This document shows positions 43,779 through 53,268 of a stretch of DNA of 55,961 bases, in pieces (positions within the stretch are counted from its first letter, which is position 1; the number at the start of each line of letters is the position of its first letter). The stretch comes from Tissierella creatinini (GTDB lineage: Bacteria; Bacillota; Clostridia; Tissierellales; Tissierellaceae). The stretch lies in contig SUSS01000016.1 of NCBI GenBank assembly GCA_005046945.1, positions 1 to 55,961 on the forward strand. The letters run 5' to 3'. The notes beneath the pieces are model-generated. The model was not told the origin of the DNA and made no database searches. It was given only the letters and a program-made list of their open reading frames with translations. Made by a program: the position numbers and the translations under genes.

Positions 43779-44864
43779 TTATTTTAAAGTAATAGTCTTT
43801 TGTGCTTCTTTCAAAAATGAAGTGTCTACTGCTTGATCCATAGTTACATCTTCTTTAATAATTCCAGAAGCTTTTGCCATGTTATTTATTGCTTTGAATC
43901 CTGATTCAGAAAAATCGCCTGTTTCAGAATATATTCCATTATCTTTTATTTCTTTAATAGCTTCATCAAGATAATTATTATCTGCAAATGAAGGTCTTAT
44001 AGCATCTGCCATCTCTTGAGCCGAATGTTCATTTGTCCAAAGTATAGCTTTATAAATTGCATTTACATATTTCTGAACTGTTTCTGGATTGTTTTTTATA
44101 TATTCATCTGTTGCAAAAGTAATATACATCTCATATGATTCGGATCCTAGAATTTTCTTGTGAGTTTCTTGATCATACATATCTACAAATACTTTAGAAC
44201 CTGCATTTACAGCTAACTGTCTCGCCTCTGGAGACACATATGAAGCGCTAATTTCACCACTTTCAAGTCCTGATAGAATACTAGCATTTGGTAAATTTAT
44301 ATAATTCACATCAGAATCAGGATTAAATCCTTCATTTTTCAATACAGTTCTAACAAATTGTCTAGGAGAACTACCACTATCAGCACCACCTACAGTAGTT
44401 CCTTTTAATGATTCGAATGAATCATAGTTTGGGCCAAGTACAAATGAATATGGATATTTGTCAGTTGATGTTATAAGTAATTTTACTCCTTGACCTTTTT
44501 CATTAAGTCCTAGTATCATTTCAGGACCGAATAAGCCAAACTGAGCATCGCCGGATAATACCGGTGCAGTTGGAACATCACTCTTTACCGTAACAATTTC
44601 AACATCTAACCCTTGTTCTTCGAAGAATCCTAATTCTTTAGCAATATGAACTGGTCCCCATAGAAGCCCCCTAACCGGCTCAGACACCACAACTTTTTCA
44701 AGCTCTGTAGTTTCAGTTGTAGGTTCTGTAGTTTCAACTTCTTTATTTGAAGACGTGACAGTTTGATTAGCCTTGTCAACACTCTTCTGTTCTTCTTGTC
44801 CACATGCCACTAATCCAAAAATTGTAACAACACAAATAAAAATCAACAACAATTTCTTTTTCAT
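43779..44864 (-). CDS. ABC importer substrate-binding lipoprotein (SsuA/NMT1-like)
   Basis: A 361-residue secreted lipoprotein. It starts MKKKLLLIFICVVTIFGLVA followed by the lipobox Cys (C21), then a Thr/Glu-rich linker, then an NMT1/THI5-like binding fold (GLLWGPVHIAKELGFFEEQG, then GTTVGGADSGSSPRQFV). The family binds sulfonates, nitrate, thiamine precursors and many other small molecules, so the ligand stays open. It is 160 nt after the permease gene; an AT-rich hairpin at 44911-44945 lies between. Likely supplies a substrate for the neighbouring corrinoid enzymes (inference). Confidence 0.88.
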   Translation of the reverse strand: MKKKLLLIFICVVTIFGLVACGQEEQKSVDKANQTVTSSNKEVETTEPTTETTELEKVVVSEPVRGLLWGPVHIAKELGFFEEQGLDVEIVTVKSDVPTAPVLSGDAQFGLFGPEMILGLNEKGQGVKLLITSTDKYPYSFVLGPNYDSFESLKGTTVGGADSGSSPRQFVRTVLKNEGFNPDSDVNYINLPNASILSGLESGEISASYVSPEARQLAVNAGSKVFVDMYDQETHKKILGSESYEMYITFATDEYIKNNPETVQKYVNAIYKAILWTNEHSAQEMADAIRPSFADNNYLDEAIKEIKDNGIYSETGDFSESGFKAINNMAKASGIIKEDVTMDQAVDTSFLKEAQKTITLK

Positions 44865-44910
44865 AAAATCCCCTCCATTTTAATAATAGCTTTTATTTTT
44901 TACTAATTTT

Positions 44911-44945
44911 ATTAATCAATAATACTTAAATTATTATTGATTAAT
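44911..44945. repeat. Perfect 14-bp inverted repeat between permease and binding-protein genes
   Basis: ATTAATCAATAATA, 7 nt, TATTATTGATTAAT. It has no T-tract, so it is not an ordinary terminator. It may be an operator or an mRNA-stabilising hairpin that raises binding-protein levels over permease levels. Confidence 0.55.
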
Positions 44946-45023
44946 CATTTCATTTATTTAATAATAATTAACCAATAATATATTTATAGTTTTTAATTAT
45001 TCTACTTGCATTTTCATAAAACC

Positions 45024-45785
45024 CTATTGTCTCCAACGAAGTAGATACCTTTCTCCTTGCTTTAATGTTGAGTCTATAAATGCCATTAATACTAATAAAA
45101 TAACTAAACAAGAAAAAACCCTTGTAATATTATAAACCCCCCCTGCTGATTGAACCATCCAACCAAGTCCTCGAGTCGCACCTAAATATTCTCCCACTAT
45201 AGTACCAGTAACGGCTGCACCCGCTCCTCCTCTTAAGCTTGCTGTAATCCAAGGAATACATGATGGCAACATAATCTTCTTAATTATTTGAAACTTTGAT
45301 GAACCCATTACTCTTAAAGTATCTATTAAATTAACATCTGTGCTATTAAAGCCTGCATATGCATTAAAAAACACCGGAAAAAAAACAGTTATTGTAGACA
45401 TTACTATTTTTGCTTTTAAGCCTATTCCAAACCATACTACAAAAACCGGTCCCATTGCTAATTTGGGTAAACCATTAAAACCAACCATGATTGGGTCTAA
45501 GATTTTAGATAAAATACCGAAATTATAAAATAAAAAAGCAAAAAATATACCAATTATCGTCCCATATAATAAACCAAGAAGGGAAACACCAAATGATATT
45601 CTTATATGTGGCCATATCTCTCCTGATTTAAATAATTCAATTAGATCTTTAATTATTTCTATTGGAGAACTGAAATTAAAAGTATTTATAATTTCTCTAT
45701 TGGCTACAAACTGCCAAGCTATTAATAAAATACCAATAAAACAAATACTATAGAATCTACCTATTATTCGTTCTTTTATTTTCAT
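45024..45785 (-). CDS. ABC importer permease (SsuC-like)
   Basis: A 253-residue integral membrane protein with about six helices. The EAA-type loop reads LIDTLRVMGSSKFQIIKKIMLPSC-like (VMGSSKFQIIKKIMLPS), typical of SsuC/TauC permeases, and GTIVGEYLGATRGLGWMVQS is a strong family segment. The ATG overlaps the ATPase stop by 4 nt. Works with the ATPase at 45782 and the lipoprotein at 43779. Confidence 0.92.
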   Translation of the reverse strand: MKIKERIIGRFYSICFIGILLIAWQFVANREIINTFNFSSPIEIIKDLIELFKSGEIWPHIRISFGVSLLGLLYGTIIGIFFAFLFYNFGILSKILDPIMVGFNGLPKLAMGPVFVVWFGIGLKAKIVMSTITVFFPVFFNAYAGFNSTDVNLIDTLRVMGSSKFQIIKKIMLPSCIPWITASLRGGAGAAVTGTIVGEYLGATRGLGWMVQSAGGVYNITRVFSCLVILLVLMAFIDSTLKQGERYLLRWRQ

Positions 45786-46588
45786 ACACTATGCATTTCC
45801 TCCTCTCTGGCTTTTGTAACTTCATTTTTTATTTCTTCCCATATACATTTTTCTAATTCAACAAAATCTTTGCTATGCTTATCTTCTTTTATATCGCGTG
45901 GTCTTGGAAGATTAACTTCATATTCTGCTTTAATATTAGAAGGTCTATAACTCATAAGTATTATCCTATCAGCCAATGTGATAGCTTCAGCTATATCATG
46001 GGTTATATAAACTATTGTATTTTTTCTTTCTTCCCAAATTTTCAATATTTCATCTTGTAATAACTCTTTTGTAAAAACATCTAACGGACCAAAGGGCTCA
46101 TCCATAAATATTATTTCAGGGTTTGTAGCAAGTGCCCTAATTATTATTGCTCTTTTTCTCATACCACCTGATAATTCATATGGATATTTATCTTCGAACC
46201 CTGATAAACCGCTAGTTTCCATAAGCTCCCTAGCTATTCTGTGTCTCTCCTTTTTTTGGATGCCTCTAACTTCTAGGCCTACTGCTACATTATCAATTAT
46301 CTTTCGCCATGGTATAAGAGTATCTGATTGAGAAATATAGCCAATCCTATGCTTAGTGAATGAAAGAGGTTCTCCGCTAACTAATACTTGACCTTTTGTA
46401 GGGTTTATTATGCCTGACATAATATGTAAGAGTGTGCTTTTTCCACATCCACTTGAGCCAACAATTGCTAAAAACTCTCCTTCCTTTACTGATAAATTTA
46501 TATTGTTTAATGCATGTACAAGTTTTCCATCCTTAGACTCATAATAATGGCTAATATCTAAAGCTCTTAATTTTATTTGGTCTTTCAT
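45782..46588 (-). CDS. ABC importer ATPase (SsuB/TauB-like)
   Basis: A 268-residue nucleotide-binding subunit: Walker A IVGSSGCGKSTLLH, Q-loop GYISQSDTLIPW, signature ELSGGMRKRAIIIRAL, Walker B IIFMDEPFGPLD and switch His in IVYITHDIAEA. The ATG at 46588 follows GAGAGGAG; an ATG seven codons earlier overlaps that site. First gene of the ssuB-C-A-like operon, divergent from the methyltransferase gene at 46837, with a shared 250-nt control region. Confidence 0.94.
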   Translation of the reverse strand: MKDQIKLRALDISHYYESKDGKLVHALNNINLSVKEGEFLAIVGSSGCGKSTLLHIMSGIINPTKGQVLVSGEPLSFTKHRIGYISQSDTLIPWRKIIDNVAVGLEVRGIQKKERHRIARELMETSGLSGFEDKYPYELSGGMRKRAIIIRALATNPEIIFMDEPFGPLDVFTKELLQDEILKIWEERKNTIVYITHDIAEAITLADRIILMSYRPSNIKAEYEVNLPRPRDIKEDKHSKDFVELEKCIWEEIKNEVTKAREEEMHSV

Positions 46589-46836
46589 ATAAAAATATGC
46601 TCCTCTCACATATCATCTAAGCATCGCTTCTTTAAATGCAACTTGGTTAATCGACTAACAAACAAAATTATATAGCAGGCTACTCTTCTTTGTCTAATTA
46701 AAAATATTAATAGCTATTTATCATCAATCAAAAACTTTTATTTGCTTATTTTTGATATAGATATTTTAAATTTTAAATAATTATTGATGTATGATAGTAT
46801 GAAAAAAATAGATGAAAAGGAGATTATTAATGTAAT

Positions 46837-47871
46837 ATGATATTAAACAAACGTGAAATTGTAAAAAATATTCTCGAATTAAAAGAAACACCCCATATCC
46901 CTGTAATTTTGAATTGTTTTACCTTTTCTGTAGCAAATTACGGATATAAAATGTCAGAAGTCTTAAATAACCCCGAAAAATGGGCAGAAAGTATAATGGT
47001 AACTCGGGAAAAAATTGGCTCAGATGGATTATGTGGTGGACTTTATAATGGGTTTATGGCTAGCATTGCCGGGCATTTAAAGAATAGTGATGGCATTACA
47101 TCCGAAACTGGTGAAGATACAATACATAGCTTAAAAGATTTAGATAAATTAAGGTCTTATAATCCGGAGACATGCATAAATCTAAATAATATCTTAAAAA
47201 CTATAGAATTAATGCGTAAAGAACAGCCTGATGAACCTATTTATGTAATTATACGTAATCCTGCCCATACTGCATTCTATTTAATGGGCGGCAAAAATGC
47301 TTTTAGATGCATGGCAAAAGAACCGGAACTTTTTATAAAACTATCTGATACATTGGAAGACATTCTTTTTAGTGGAGTTCTAAAATTGATAGATGCCGGT
47401 GTTGACTTTTTATGGTCTCCAATGCCAAACTTTAGTGGTTATTGTATATCAAGAAAGACATATGAGAAATGTTGTTGGAGAAGTAACATTAAGTATAATA
47501 AGAGAATACACGATGCAGGAGCTAAACTTGTTATACATACCTGTGGAAAATATGATGACCGATTTGATCTGGTATTAGAAGAATATGGAGATGGATGGCA
47601 TATTTCAGACACAGTAACTAGAAAGATTAAAGAAAAATATGGAGATAAAGTAGCCCTTATGGGCAATATTCCTTGCAGTTCTGTTTTGATGGAAGGAACC
47701 CCTGAAGAAGTATATAAAGTAGCATATGAAGACTGCATCTCCGGAGGAAAGAACGGCGGGTTTATCCTAAGCGGCGACTGTGATTTATCACCTTTAACAC
47801 CTATGGAGAATATTAAGCAAGTAGTTAAAGCCGCTAAAGACGCTGAAAAAGTATTTTATAATAAATATTGA
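46837..47871 (+). CDS. UroD/MtaA-family corrinoid methyltransferase (plus strand)
   Basis: A 344-residue barrel methyltransferase and close paralogue of the one at 31406: shared KREIVKNILELKETPHIPV start, FSGYCISRKTYEKCCW, HTCGKYDDRFDLVLEEYGD ligands, LMGNIPCSSVLMEGTPEEV and LSGDCDLSPLTP. It is the only plus-strand gene of the cluster and divergent from the ABC importer. The AAAAGGAG site is 7 nt before an ATG that is at once followed by TAA (46830-46835), and the real ATG comes 15 nt after the site, a start-stop arrangement that could tune translation. Confidence 0.9.
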   Translation: MILNKREIVKNILELKETPHIPVILNCFTFSVANYGYKMSEVLNNPEKWAESIMVTREKIGSDGLCGGLYNGFMASIAGHLKNSDGITSETGEDTIHSLKDLDKLRSYNPETCINLNNILKTIELMRKEQPDEPIYVIIRNPAHTAFYLMGGKNAFRCMAKEPELFIKLSDTLEDILFSGVLKLIDAGVDFLWSPMPNFSGYCISRKTYEKCCWRSNIKYNKRIHDAGAKLVIHTCGKYDDRFDLVLEEYGDGWHISDTVTRKIKEKYGDKVALMGNIPCSSVLMEGTPEEVYKVAYEDCISGGKNGGFILSGDCDLSPLTPMENIKQVVKAAKDAEKVFYNKY

Positions 47872-48012
47872 TATGGCAGTATTTTATGACTAAACAAGTT
47901 ATTGATTTGTCGGATCAAATCAAATAAACTAATCGAGCTGTTATACTATTTAAACTTAAATTGTGATACTAATTTTTATACATTATTTATAATGCCTGCC
48001 TATGATTGAAAA

Positions 48013-48055
48013 CTCCCTAAAAAATAGTTCCTTACGGTTCCTGTTTCTTAGGGAG
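48013..48055 (-). terminator. Terminator shared by the convergent genes at 47871 and 48077
   Basis: CTCCCTAA and TTAGGGAG pair across about 27 nt that can themselves fold; on the minus strand TTTTC follows. It lies 22 nt past the stop of the minus-strand double-cubane gene. Confidence 0.65.
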
Positions 48056-48076
48056 CAATTATTTTCAATTTCCTTA

Positions 48077-49270
48077 TTAAACAGCTGCTTCTACAGTATT
48101 ATCTTCCTTAACCATTTCCAAGAAAGCTTCTATTCTGGTTCTGATTTGGCCTAAATCTAGCTTAGAATAATCAGTTTCAATATAAACATATGGCTTGTTC
48201 TTCTTTTCAGTGACATACTTTTTCACATTGTGAGCTTCTACTGCAAATGTATGGCATGCTTGTAGAACTACTTCGATTACTCCATCTATTTTGTATTCAT
48301 CTATCATATTATCTAACGCTTCAAATCTTCTTGGATTTGGAGTCATAACAGAGCAACTTACATTTAGGTATTTTTCAGTTAGTGCATCTATTGGATCCTT
48401 AGTCTCATCCACAAGGGTTTGCTTTTCTCTTACTCCACCACAGTTTTCATATGCAACTATATCAGCTCCTGCATCCTCTATAGTCTTTAATACCTTTTCT
48501 CTTACTCCACCTACAGGACATCCAGTGACAAGGATTCTTGGTCTATTTGTTTTAGTTCCCTTTAGTTCCTTTTCATACTTTTCTCTTAATTCCTTAGTTC
48601 TTTCAGCTATAAGGGCATTTTGAGCTGGTCTGTCAAATTGGAAGCCTAGTGCTTCAAGAGTTCCATTGATTTCAACTCCTGTAATAGGAGAAGGATCTAA
48701 CTTCCCAAGTTCATAGAATTCCATAAGAATTCTTCTCTCTTCATTACTCTTTTTAATTTCTTCTCTTAACATTTCATCTGTTATTTCTATATTGAATTTT
48801 TCTTCTAGCTTTTGTTTTAATAATACTAATTCTTCTCTCCAATATCTAAAAGCATGGTCTTTATCTTGTCCTTGAGGCAAATGCAACACATGAGTATCTT
48901 TCATCTCACCCATCAACTCATACATTTTTTTCTTTCCATCACAAGTTGTCTCACCAACTATTAAATCCGAGAAATAAAAGTAAGGGCATGTTTCAGAAAC
49001 TGCAAATCCATAGGAGGACTTAATCAATGGACAAAGGTTTTTAGGAAGATGTTGTTCAGCAAATGGAATTGGTACGTCAGATGTACCGCATAAGCCTACT
49101 GCTGCAGCTCCGGCTGCATGGATTATCTCCATTGGTGTATATGTACAAAATATTCCTACTACAGGAGTTCCCTCTTCCTTTAATGCTTTCACCTTTAAAA
49201 ATCCTTGCTTTCTTGCCTCATCATACTGGTCAAACTTCTCAGGTAACTGTAATTCTTTTATTGCTTCTAT
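48077..49270 (-). CDS. 2-hydroxyacyl-CoA dehydratase-like / double-cubane cluster protein (paralogue 3), non-canonical start
   Basis: Family motifs: FCTYTP, LCGTS, LCPLIKSSYG, ETCPYF, ETTCDGKKK, ENCGG, SCSVMTPN and QACHTF, with the same six invariant cysteines as the other copies. Homology to paralogue 4 continues upstream of the first GTG (49192): ELQLPEKFDQYDEARKQGFL matches NLPENFDEYEETRREGFL. Between the upstream in-frame stop and 49192 there is no ATG, GTG or TTG; ATA at 49270 lies 9 nt after AAAGGAG and is the best start (ATT two codons earlier is only 3 nt from it). With ATA the protein has 398 codons. The C-terminus carries an extra VKEDNTVEAAV tail. Single-gene unit. Confidence 0.82.
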   Translation of the reverse strand: MEAIKELQLPEKFDQYDEARKQGFLKVKALKEEGTPVVGIFCTYTPMEIIHAAGAAAVGLCGTSDVPIPFAEQHLPKNLCPLIKSSYGFAVSETCPYFYFSDLIVGETTCDGKKKMYELMGEMKDTHVLHLPQGQDKDHAFRYWREELVLLKQKLEEKFNIEITDEMLREEIKKSNEERRILMEFYELGKLDPSPITGVEINGTLEALGFQFDRPAQNALIAERTKELREKYEKELKGTKTNRPRILVTGCPVGGVREKVLKTIEDAGADIVAYENCGGVREKQTLVDETKDPIDALTEKYLNVSCSVMTPNPRRFEALDNMIDEYKIDGVIEVVLQACHTFAVEAHNVKKYVTEKKNKPYVYIETDYSKLDLGQIRTRIEAFLEMVKEDNTVEAAV

Positions 49271-49511
49271 CTTAATCCACTCCTTTAATATATCTATATA
49301 AACTATATCCTTTTTTATTTTATGACGATAATATTATATATTATAATCCTTCTTTGGTCTAATTACTTTTTTTAATACCTTATAGTTAATTATTAGATAA
49401 ATATATAGAAATAATTATACCGATGTAAATATATCCCCAACTTTCTTCTTTACCAGATAGTTAACAATCAATTACATCAACGTTAAAATGTTTAACTTCT
49501 TTATTCGGTAT

Positions 49512-49545
49512 GGGTAAAGGTATCGCTGAATTAATACCTTTGCCC
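49512..49545. other. Hairpin downstream of the BMP-type permease gene
   Basis: GGGTAAAGGTAT and ATACCTTTGCCC pair (one mismatch) with a 10-nt loop, 10 nt past the stop of the permease gene at 49555. On the minus strand no T-tract follows; on the plus strand AATTTTATTTT does. The rest of 49271-49511 holds the AT-rich promoter side of the 48077 gene and an inverted TAATTAT/ATAATTA pair. Confidence 0.5.
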
Positions 49546-49554
49546 AATTTTATT

Positions 49555-50595
49555 TTATAATTTACTTTCCGATTCATATCTTAGATTCATAATGAATGCA
49601 AAAACTATAGTACCATATGCCAAAAAACTTCTAAAATATTCCCCTAATGCTGCATGCTTAAACAGATTTTGTCCTGCTAATGGTGATACTATAAAAAGGG
49701 TGTGAAACAATAGTACCCCAATAAATGCATTCCTGATATTTGCATTTTTTAATGTTGCTCCTCCTACTAAAAGGGCTGCTGCTGAAAAAATATCTATGTT
49801 TAGATGATCTGTATATATATTTAACATGCCTATATTTTGAATATACATAATTTGTCCTAATGAAGCAAGTACAGTAGATATTACTATTGCAATTCTTCTA
49901 ACCCTATTAGTATCTATACCTACTGCTTGTGAGGTATTTATATTTCCTCCTACAGCCTTAATATGATGACCTATTCTTGAACCTGAAATATAGTAAACTA
50001 ATAAAGCTACTACAACTATTATTATCACAGGAGCTAAAGATTCATTTGTATCGCCAACTCTTATAGTAAGAATTCCGTCAAAGAGCTTTTTAAACTCTGC
50101 TAAATCGATATTATTTCTAAGACCTATTCCCCTTGAAAGCATAATTTCACTATTTTTAGCTTTTATTATAGTACCATAACCTACCATAAATAATAATTGA
50201 TATAAGTTAGTAGCTAAAAAACCTATTACAATGCTAGTTATCATTTCTTTACCTTTTGCTTTATTCAATATATAACCTATAATATTTCCTAATATCACTG
50301 ATAGGACGGTGCTTATCAAAATAGCTAATAAAAATCCCTTTAAACCATAGATTTGATTATCTGCTATTATTATTAAAGCAGTATGAGCCGCTAAAGCCCC
50401 AACTTTTATAGCAAAATTTATCCCCATACCAGCCATAATAGGTATTAAAAGTGCTATTACAAATATTCCATTTCTTACAAACCTAGCATATAGCTCGCTC
50501 AAAACGAAATTCATACTAACTCCTGCTCCTATTATACCTATAATTGATAAAACTAAGAAAAATAGTGGTACTAAATATCTTTTATATTTTTCCAT
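49555..50595 (-). CDS. ABC importer permease 2 (sugar/nucleoside BMP type)
   Basis: A 346-residue hydrophobic protein with about 8-10 helices of the BPD_transp_2 family (RbsC/YufQ). Family-like segments: MAGMGINFAIKVGALAAHTA near the start, AVGGNINTSQAVGIDTNRVR (cytoplasmic coupling loop) and the VGGATLKNANIRNAFIGVLL region. The ATG at 50595 is preferred (GGGAGG upstream), overlapping the previous gene by 14 nt; the frame is open further up. It pairs with the permease at 50582-51619 and the ATPase at 51609. Confidence 0.88.
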   Translation of the reverse strand: MEKYKRYLVPLFFLVLSIIGIIGAGVSMNFVLSELYARFVRNGIFVIALLIPIMAGMGINFAIKVGALAAHTALIIIADNQIYGLKGFLLAILISTVLSVILGNIIGYILNKAKGKEMITSIVIGFLATNLYQLLFMVGYGTIIKAKNSEIMLSRGIGLRNNIDLAEFKKLFDGILTIRVGDTNESLAPVIIIVVVALLVYYISGSRIGHHIKAVGGNINTSQAVGIDTNRVRRIAIVISTVLASLGQIMYIQNIGMLNIYTDHLNIDIFSAAALLVGGATLKNANIRNAFIGVLLFHTLFIVSPLAGQNLFKHAALGEYFRSFLAYGTIVFAFIMNLRYESESKL

Positions 50596-51619
50596 ATTTT
50601 TTAGAACCTCCCTTGTATAAAAAAGCATATAGTATAATTCCATTAGTAATAATCATACGTAATACCTCTGTTATTTCCGGAACTAAAATAGCATTTGCTA
50701 CAGGTATTGAAAGTAAATATGTTGTCTGAAGTAAGTAGGTTCCAATTAACACCTGCTTAACCGTAGCACTTTTACTAGACGCTCCGCCTATAAGAATTGC
50801 CGATACAGCAGGAAAAGCCATCATAAAAGGACCATCATATAATTCTACAAATCCATAACTTTGAGAATATACACATATTCCAATAGCTGCTAAGATTGTT
50901 GAGAGTATTATGCCCTTAGTCCTATACTTATTTATATTGACACCTGAAATCTGGGCAAATTTTTCATTTTCTGATACTGCAGTCATTACATGCCCCACTC
51001 GAGTTCTATACAGATATTGTATAAGGAAACACAATATCAAAAAAAACAATATAAGTGCGACCGGAATCTGAAATTCTCCAATTTTAACAACTAGGGAATT
51101 ATCTAGGATACCCTCAAAATAATTTTTAAGACTTATCTTAGGTCGGAGTCCCTTTCCACCAACTGGATATAGCATTTGTCTATTTTTAAAAGGAACTAGA
51201 GTCCAAAAGAAATTCATTATAGGTATAAATGAAAATCCAGCAAAAGTACCGATGATCTCTTCTTTACCTTTTAATCTGTTTAATATTTTTGAATAACATA
51301 GACCAAATACTATGGCAATTAAAGAACCAACAATCATAGCTGTAATAAATCCTATTACACCTTGTAATCTTAACTCTATAGCTATACACAGACCTATAAG
51401 TCCTGCAGATATACCTATAGGCATTCCAAAGTTCATTCCTGCACCAACATTAATCATAGGTACTAAAGATAATACCAAAACCCCATTCATTGCCCATTTA
51501 ATAAATGATTCGTTTATTATACCTACTATAGGAATTCCAATTACATTAACAACTACAAGTAATATCAAAAGATATATGCAAATAATTATCTGTGGTATTT
51601 GAACTTTTTTATTTTTCAC
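50582..51619 (-). CDS. ABC importer permease 1 (sugar/nucleoside BMP type)
   Basis: A 345-residue integral membrane protein of the BPD_transp_2 family, paralogous to the next gene. NVGAGMNFGMPIGISAGLIG near the start and HVMTAVSENEKFAQISGVNI followed by RTKGIILSTILAA (coupling loop) fit the family; a GGASSKSATVKQVLIGTYLL segment parallels the other permease. GTG start at 51619 with GGAGGG, overlapping the ATPase stop by 11 nt. Confidence 0.88.
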   Translation of the reverse strand: MKNKKVQIPQIIICIYLLILLVVVNVIGIPIVGIINESFIKWAMNGVLVLSLVPMINVGAGMNFGMPIGISAGLIGLCIAIELRLQGVIGFITAMIVGSLIAIVFGLCYSKILNRLKGKEEIIGTFAGFSFIPIMNFFWTLVPFKNRQMLYPVGGKGLRPKISLKNYFEGILDNSLVVKIGEFQIPVALILFFLILCFLIQYLYRTRVGHVMTAVSENEKFAQISGVNINKYRTKGIILSTILAAIGICVYSQSYGFVELYDGPFMMAFPAVSAILIGGASSKSATVKQVLIGTYLLQTTYLLSIPVANAILVPEITEVLRMIITNGIILYAFLYKGGSKKYGKI

Positions 51620-53192
51620 TATCTACCCTCCTAGCGCCTAAAATAGCTAAGCTAAATGCTTGATCGCTATCATCCGGTTTTAAAATATCAAATACTTTTC
51701 CTTCATACATTACAACAATCCTATCACAAATTCTTTTTAATTCGCCTAATTCTCCTGAAGAAACTACAATAGTTACCTTATCTTGAATATTAGTCTCAAG
51801 AAGCATATCAAGTATAAGTTCTTTAGAATATAAATCTATACCTCTTGTTGGTTCACCTACAAAAAGAAGTTTTGGTTTTGTAGTTATAGCACGAGCCAAA
51901 CATACCTTTTGTTGATTACCACCACTTAACTCTCTAACTAACTGATACTTGTCCCTACACTTTATATTCAAGTCCTCTATCATATTATCTGTATGTTCGT
52001 ACATAGCATTACTCTTTAATGGAGAAAAACTTTTAAACCATGGTATTTTTAGAAATTCTGTACTTAGATGACAAGATGAAAACACTATGTTTTTCCATAT
52101 AGGACTGTCTAAGAGCAAACCCATCTCTTTTCTTTCATCTGGTAGTATATAAATACCTTTCTTTGTAATATCTTCAATATCACCCGGTACTATCTTTTCT
52201 CCGTTAAATCTTACATCCCCACTCATTTCATATACGTCCATAAGTCCATAAGGAAATATATCTTGGCCGTGACCTGCAAGCCCTGTTATTCCTAGAATTT
52301 CTCCTTCATATATATCTAAAGATATTCCTTTAGTGTTCCTTTGTCCATAGTTTACTTCTACATCTTTAAATGAAAGCAGGATATTTTCTTTTATATCTTT
52401 TTCTTTTCTTAGGGTTTTCACAACCTTCTTTCCTGTCATGTCCATTGCGATTTTAGGAATATCAAACGCTTCCTTTGAATAGCTTGATACAACTTCTCCA
52501 TCTCTAAAGATAGTTATCCTATCACAGATTTCCACTACTTCTTCAAGTCTATGGGATATAAATATTATAGAACTACCTTGTTCTTTAATTCTTTTTAAAG
52601 AGCTTAAAAGTAGTTTGGAATCTTCTTCATTAAGAGATGCTGTAGGTTCATCAAGCATAAGTATTTTCAAGTTTACCTTATCAATTTCTCTAGCAATCTC
52701 AACGAATTGTTTAATATTCGTTGAGAGATTAAATACCTTTAAAGAAGGATCTATATCAATTCCTAAAATGCTTAAGGCTTTTTCTGAGTCTTCTTTGTTT
52801 CTTTTTACATCCACTCTAGCAAAATCTTTTCCAAGTATCTTTTCTGTTTTTTTATTTAAATTTTCCCTATTAATCTTAATATTCGATGCAATATTTAGAT
52901 CCCCTATTAGTGCAAATTCCTGATGTACCATACCTATTCCTAATTCCACAGCACTGCTAGTGTCTTTTATATATGTATTTTCTTTATCTATTATTATTTC
53001 TCCACTATACCCGCCAGTTTCTCTAATAATTGAATTCCCAAATAAAATATTGAGAAATGTACTTTTGCCCGATCCATTTGCTCCAACTAAACCATGGATT
53101 TCACCTCTTTTCAGTTCAAAATCCACTTTGTTTAATGCATAATTATCTTCATATTTTTTAGTAAGTCCTGTTACTTTAAGTATACTATCCAA
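51609..53192 (-). CDS. ABC importer ATPase with two nucleotide domains (RbsA/YufO type)
   Basis: A 527-residue tandem ATPase. Domain 1: Walker A GLVGANGSGKSTFLN, Walker B ILMLDEPTASLN, but the signature is degenerate (VFNLSTNIKQFVEIAREI instead of LSGGQ). Domain 2: Walker A is degraded to GLAGHGQDIFPY, as is usual in RbsA-type proteins, while the signature ELSGGNQQKVCLARAI is intact. TTG start at 53192 with AGAGAGGTG. The pairing of one good Walker A with one good signature leaves one complete composite site, normal for this group. Belongs with two permeases downstream and the lipoprotein upstream (53269). Confidence 0.93.
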   Translation of the reverse strand: MDSILKVTGLTKKYEDNYALNKVDFELKRGEIHGLVGANGSGKSTFLNILFGNSIIRETGGYSGEIIIDKENTYIKDTSSAVELGIGMVHQEFALIGDLNIASNIKINRENLNKKTEKILGKDFARVDVKRNKEDSEKALSILGIDIDPSLKVFNLSTNIKQFVEIAREIDKVNLKILMLDEPTASLNEEDSKLLLSSLKRIKEQGSSIIFISHRLEEVVEICDRITIFRDGEVVSSYSKEAFDIPKIAMDMTGKKVVKTLRKEKDIKENILLSFKDVEVNYGQRNTKGISLDIYEGEILGITGLAGHGQDIFPYGLMDVYEMSGDVRFNGEKIVPGDIEDITKKGIYILPDERKEMGLLLDSPIWKNIVFSSCHLSTEFLKIPWFKSFSPLKSNAMYEHTDNMIEDLNIKCRDKYQLVRELSGGNQQKVCLARAITTKPKLLFVGEPTRGIDLYSKELILDMLLETNIQDKVTIVVSSGELGELKRICDRIVVMYEGKVFDILKPDDSDQAFSLAILGARRVDSEK

Positions 53193-53230
53193 TTATTTCA
53201 CCTCTCTTCCTTAATAAAAAAATAAAAAGC

Positions 53231-53264
53231 AAAGCATGTAAAGTCTTTATACTCTACATGCTTT
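53231..53264 (-). terminator. Terminator-like hairpin after the DUF3798-like gene
   Basis: AAAGCATGTA pairs with TACATGCTTT (extended inside by AG/CT), and the minus-strand tail is GCTTTTTATTTTTTTATT. It lies between the binding protein and the transporter genes, so it may leave more binding protein than transporter mRNA. Confidence 0.8.
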
Positions 53265-53268
53265 ATTT

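Noticed and set aside
49512-49545. Rho-independent terminator for the 49555 operon
   Set aside because: The stem is good, but no T-tract follows on the minus strand; kept only as a hairpin.
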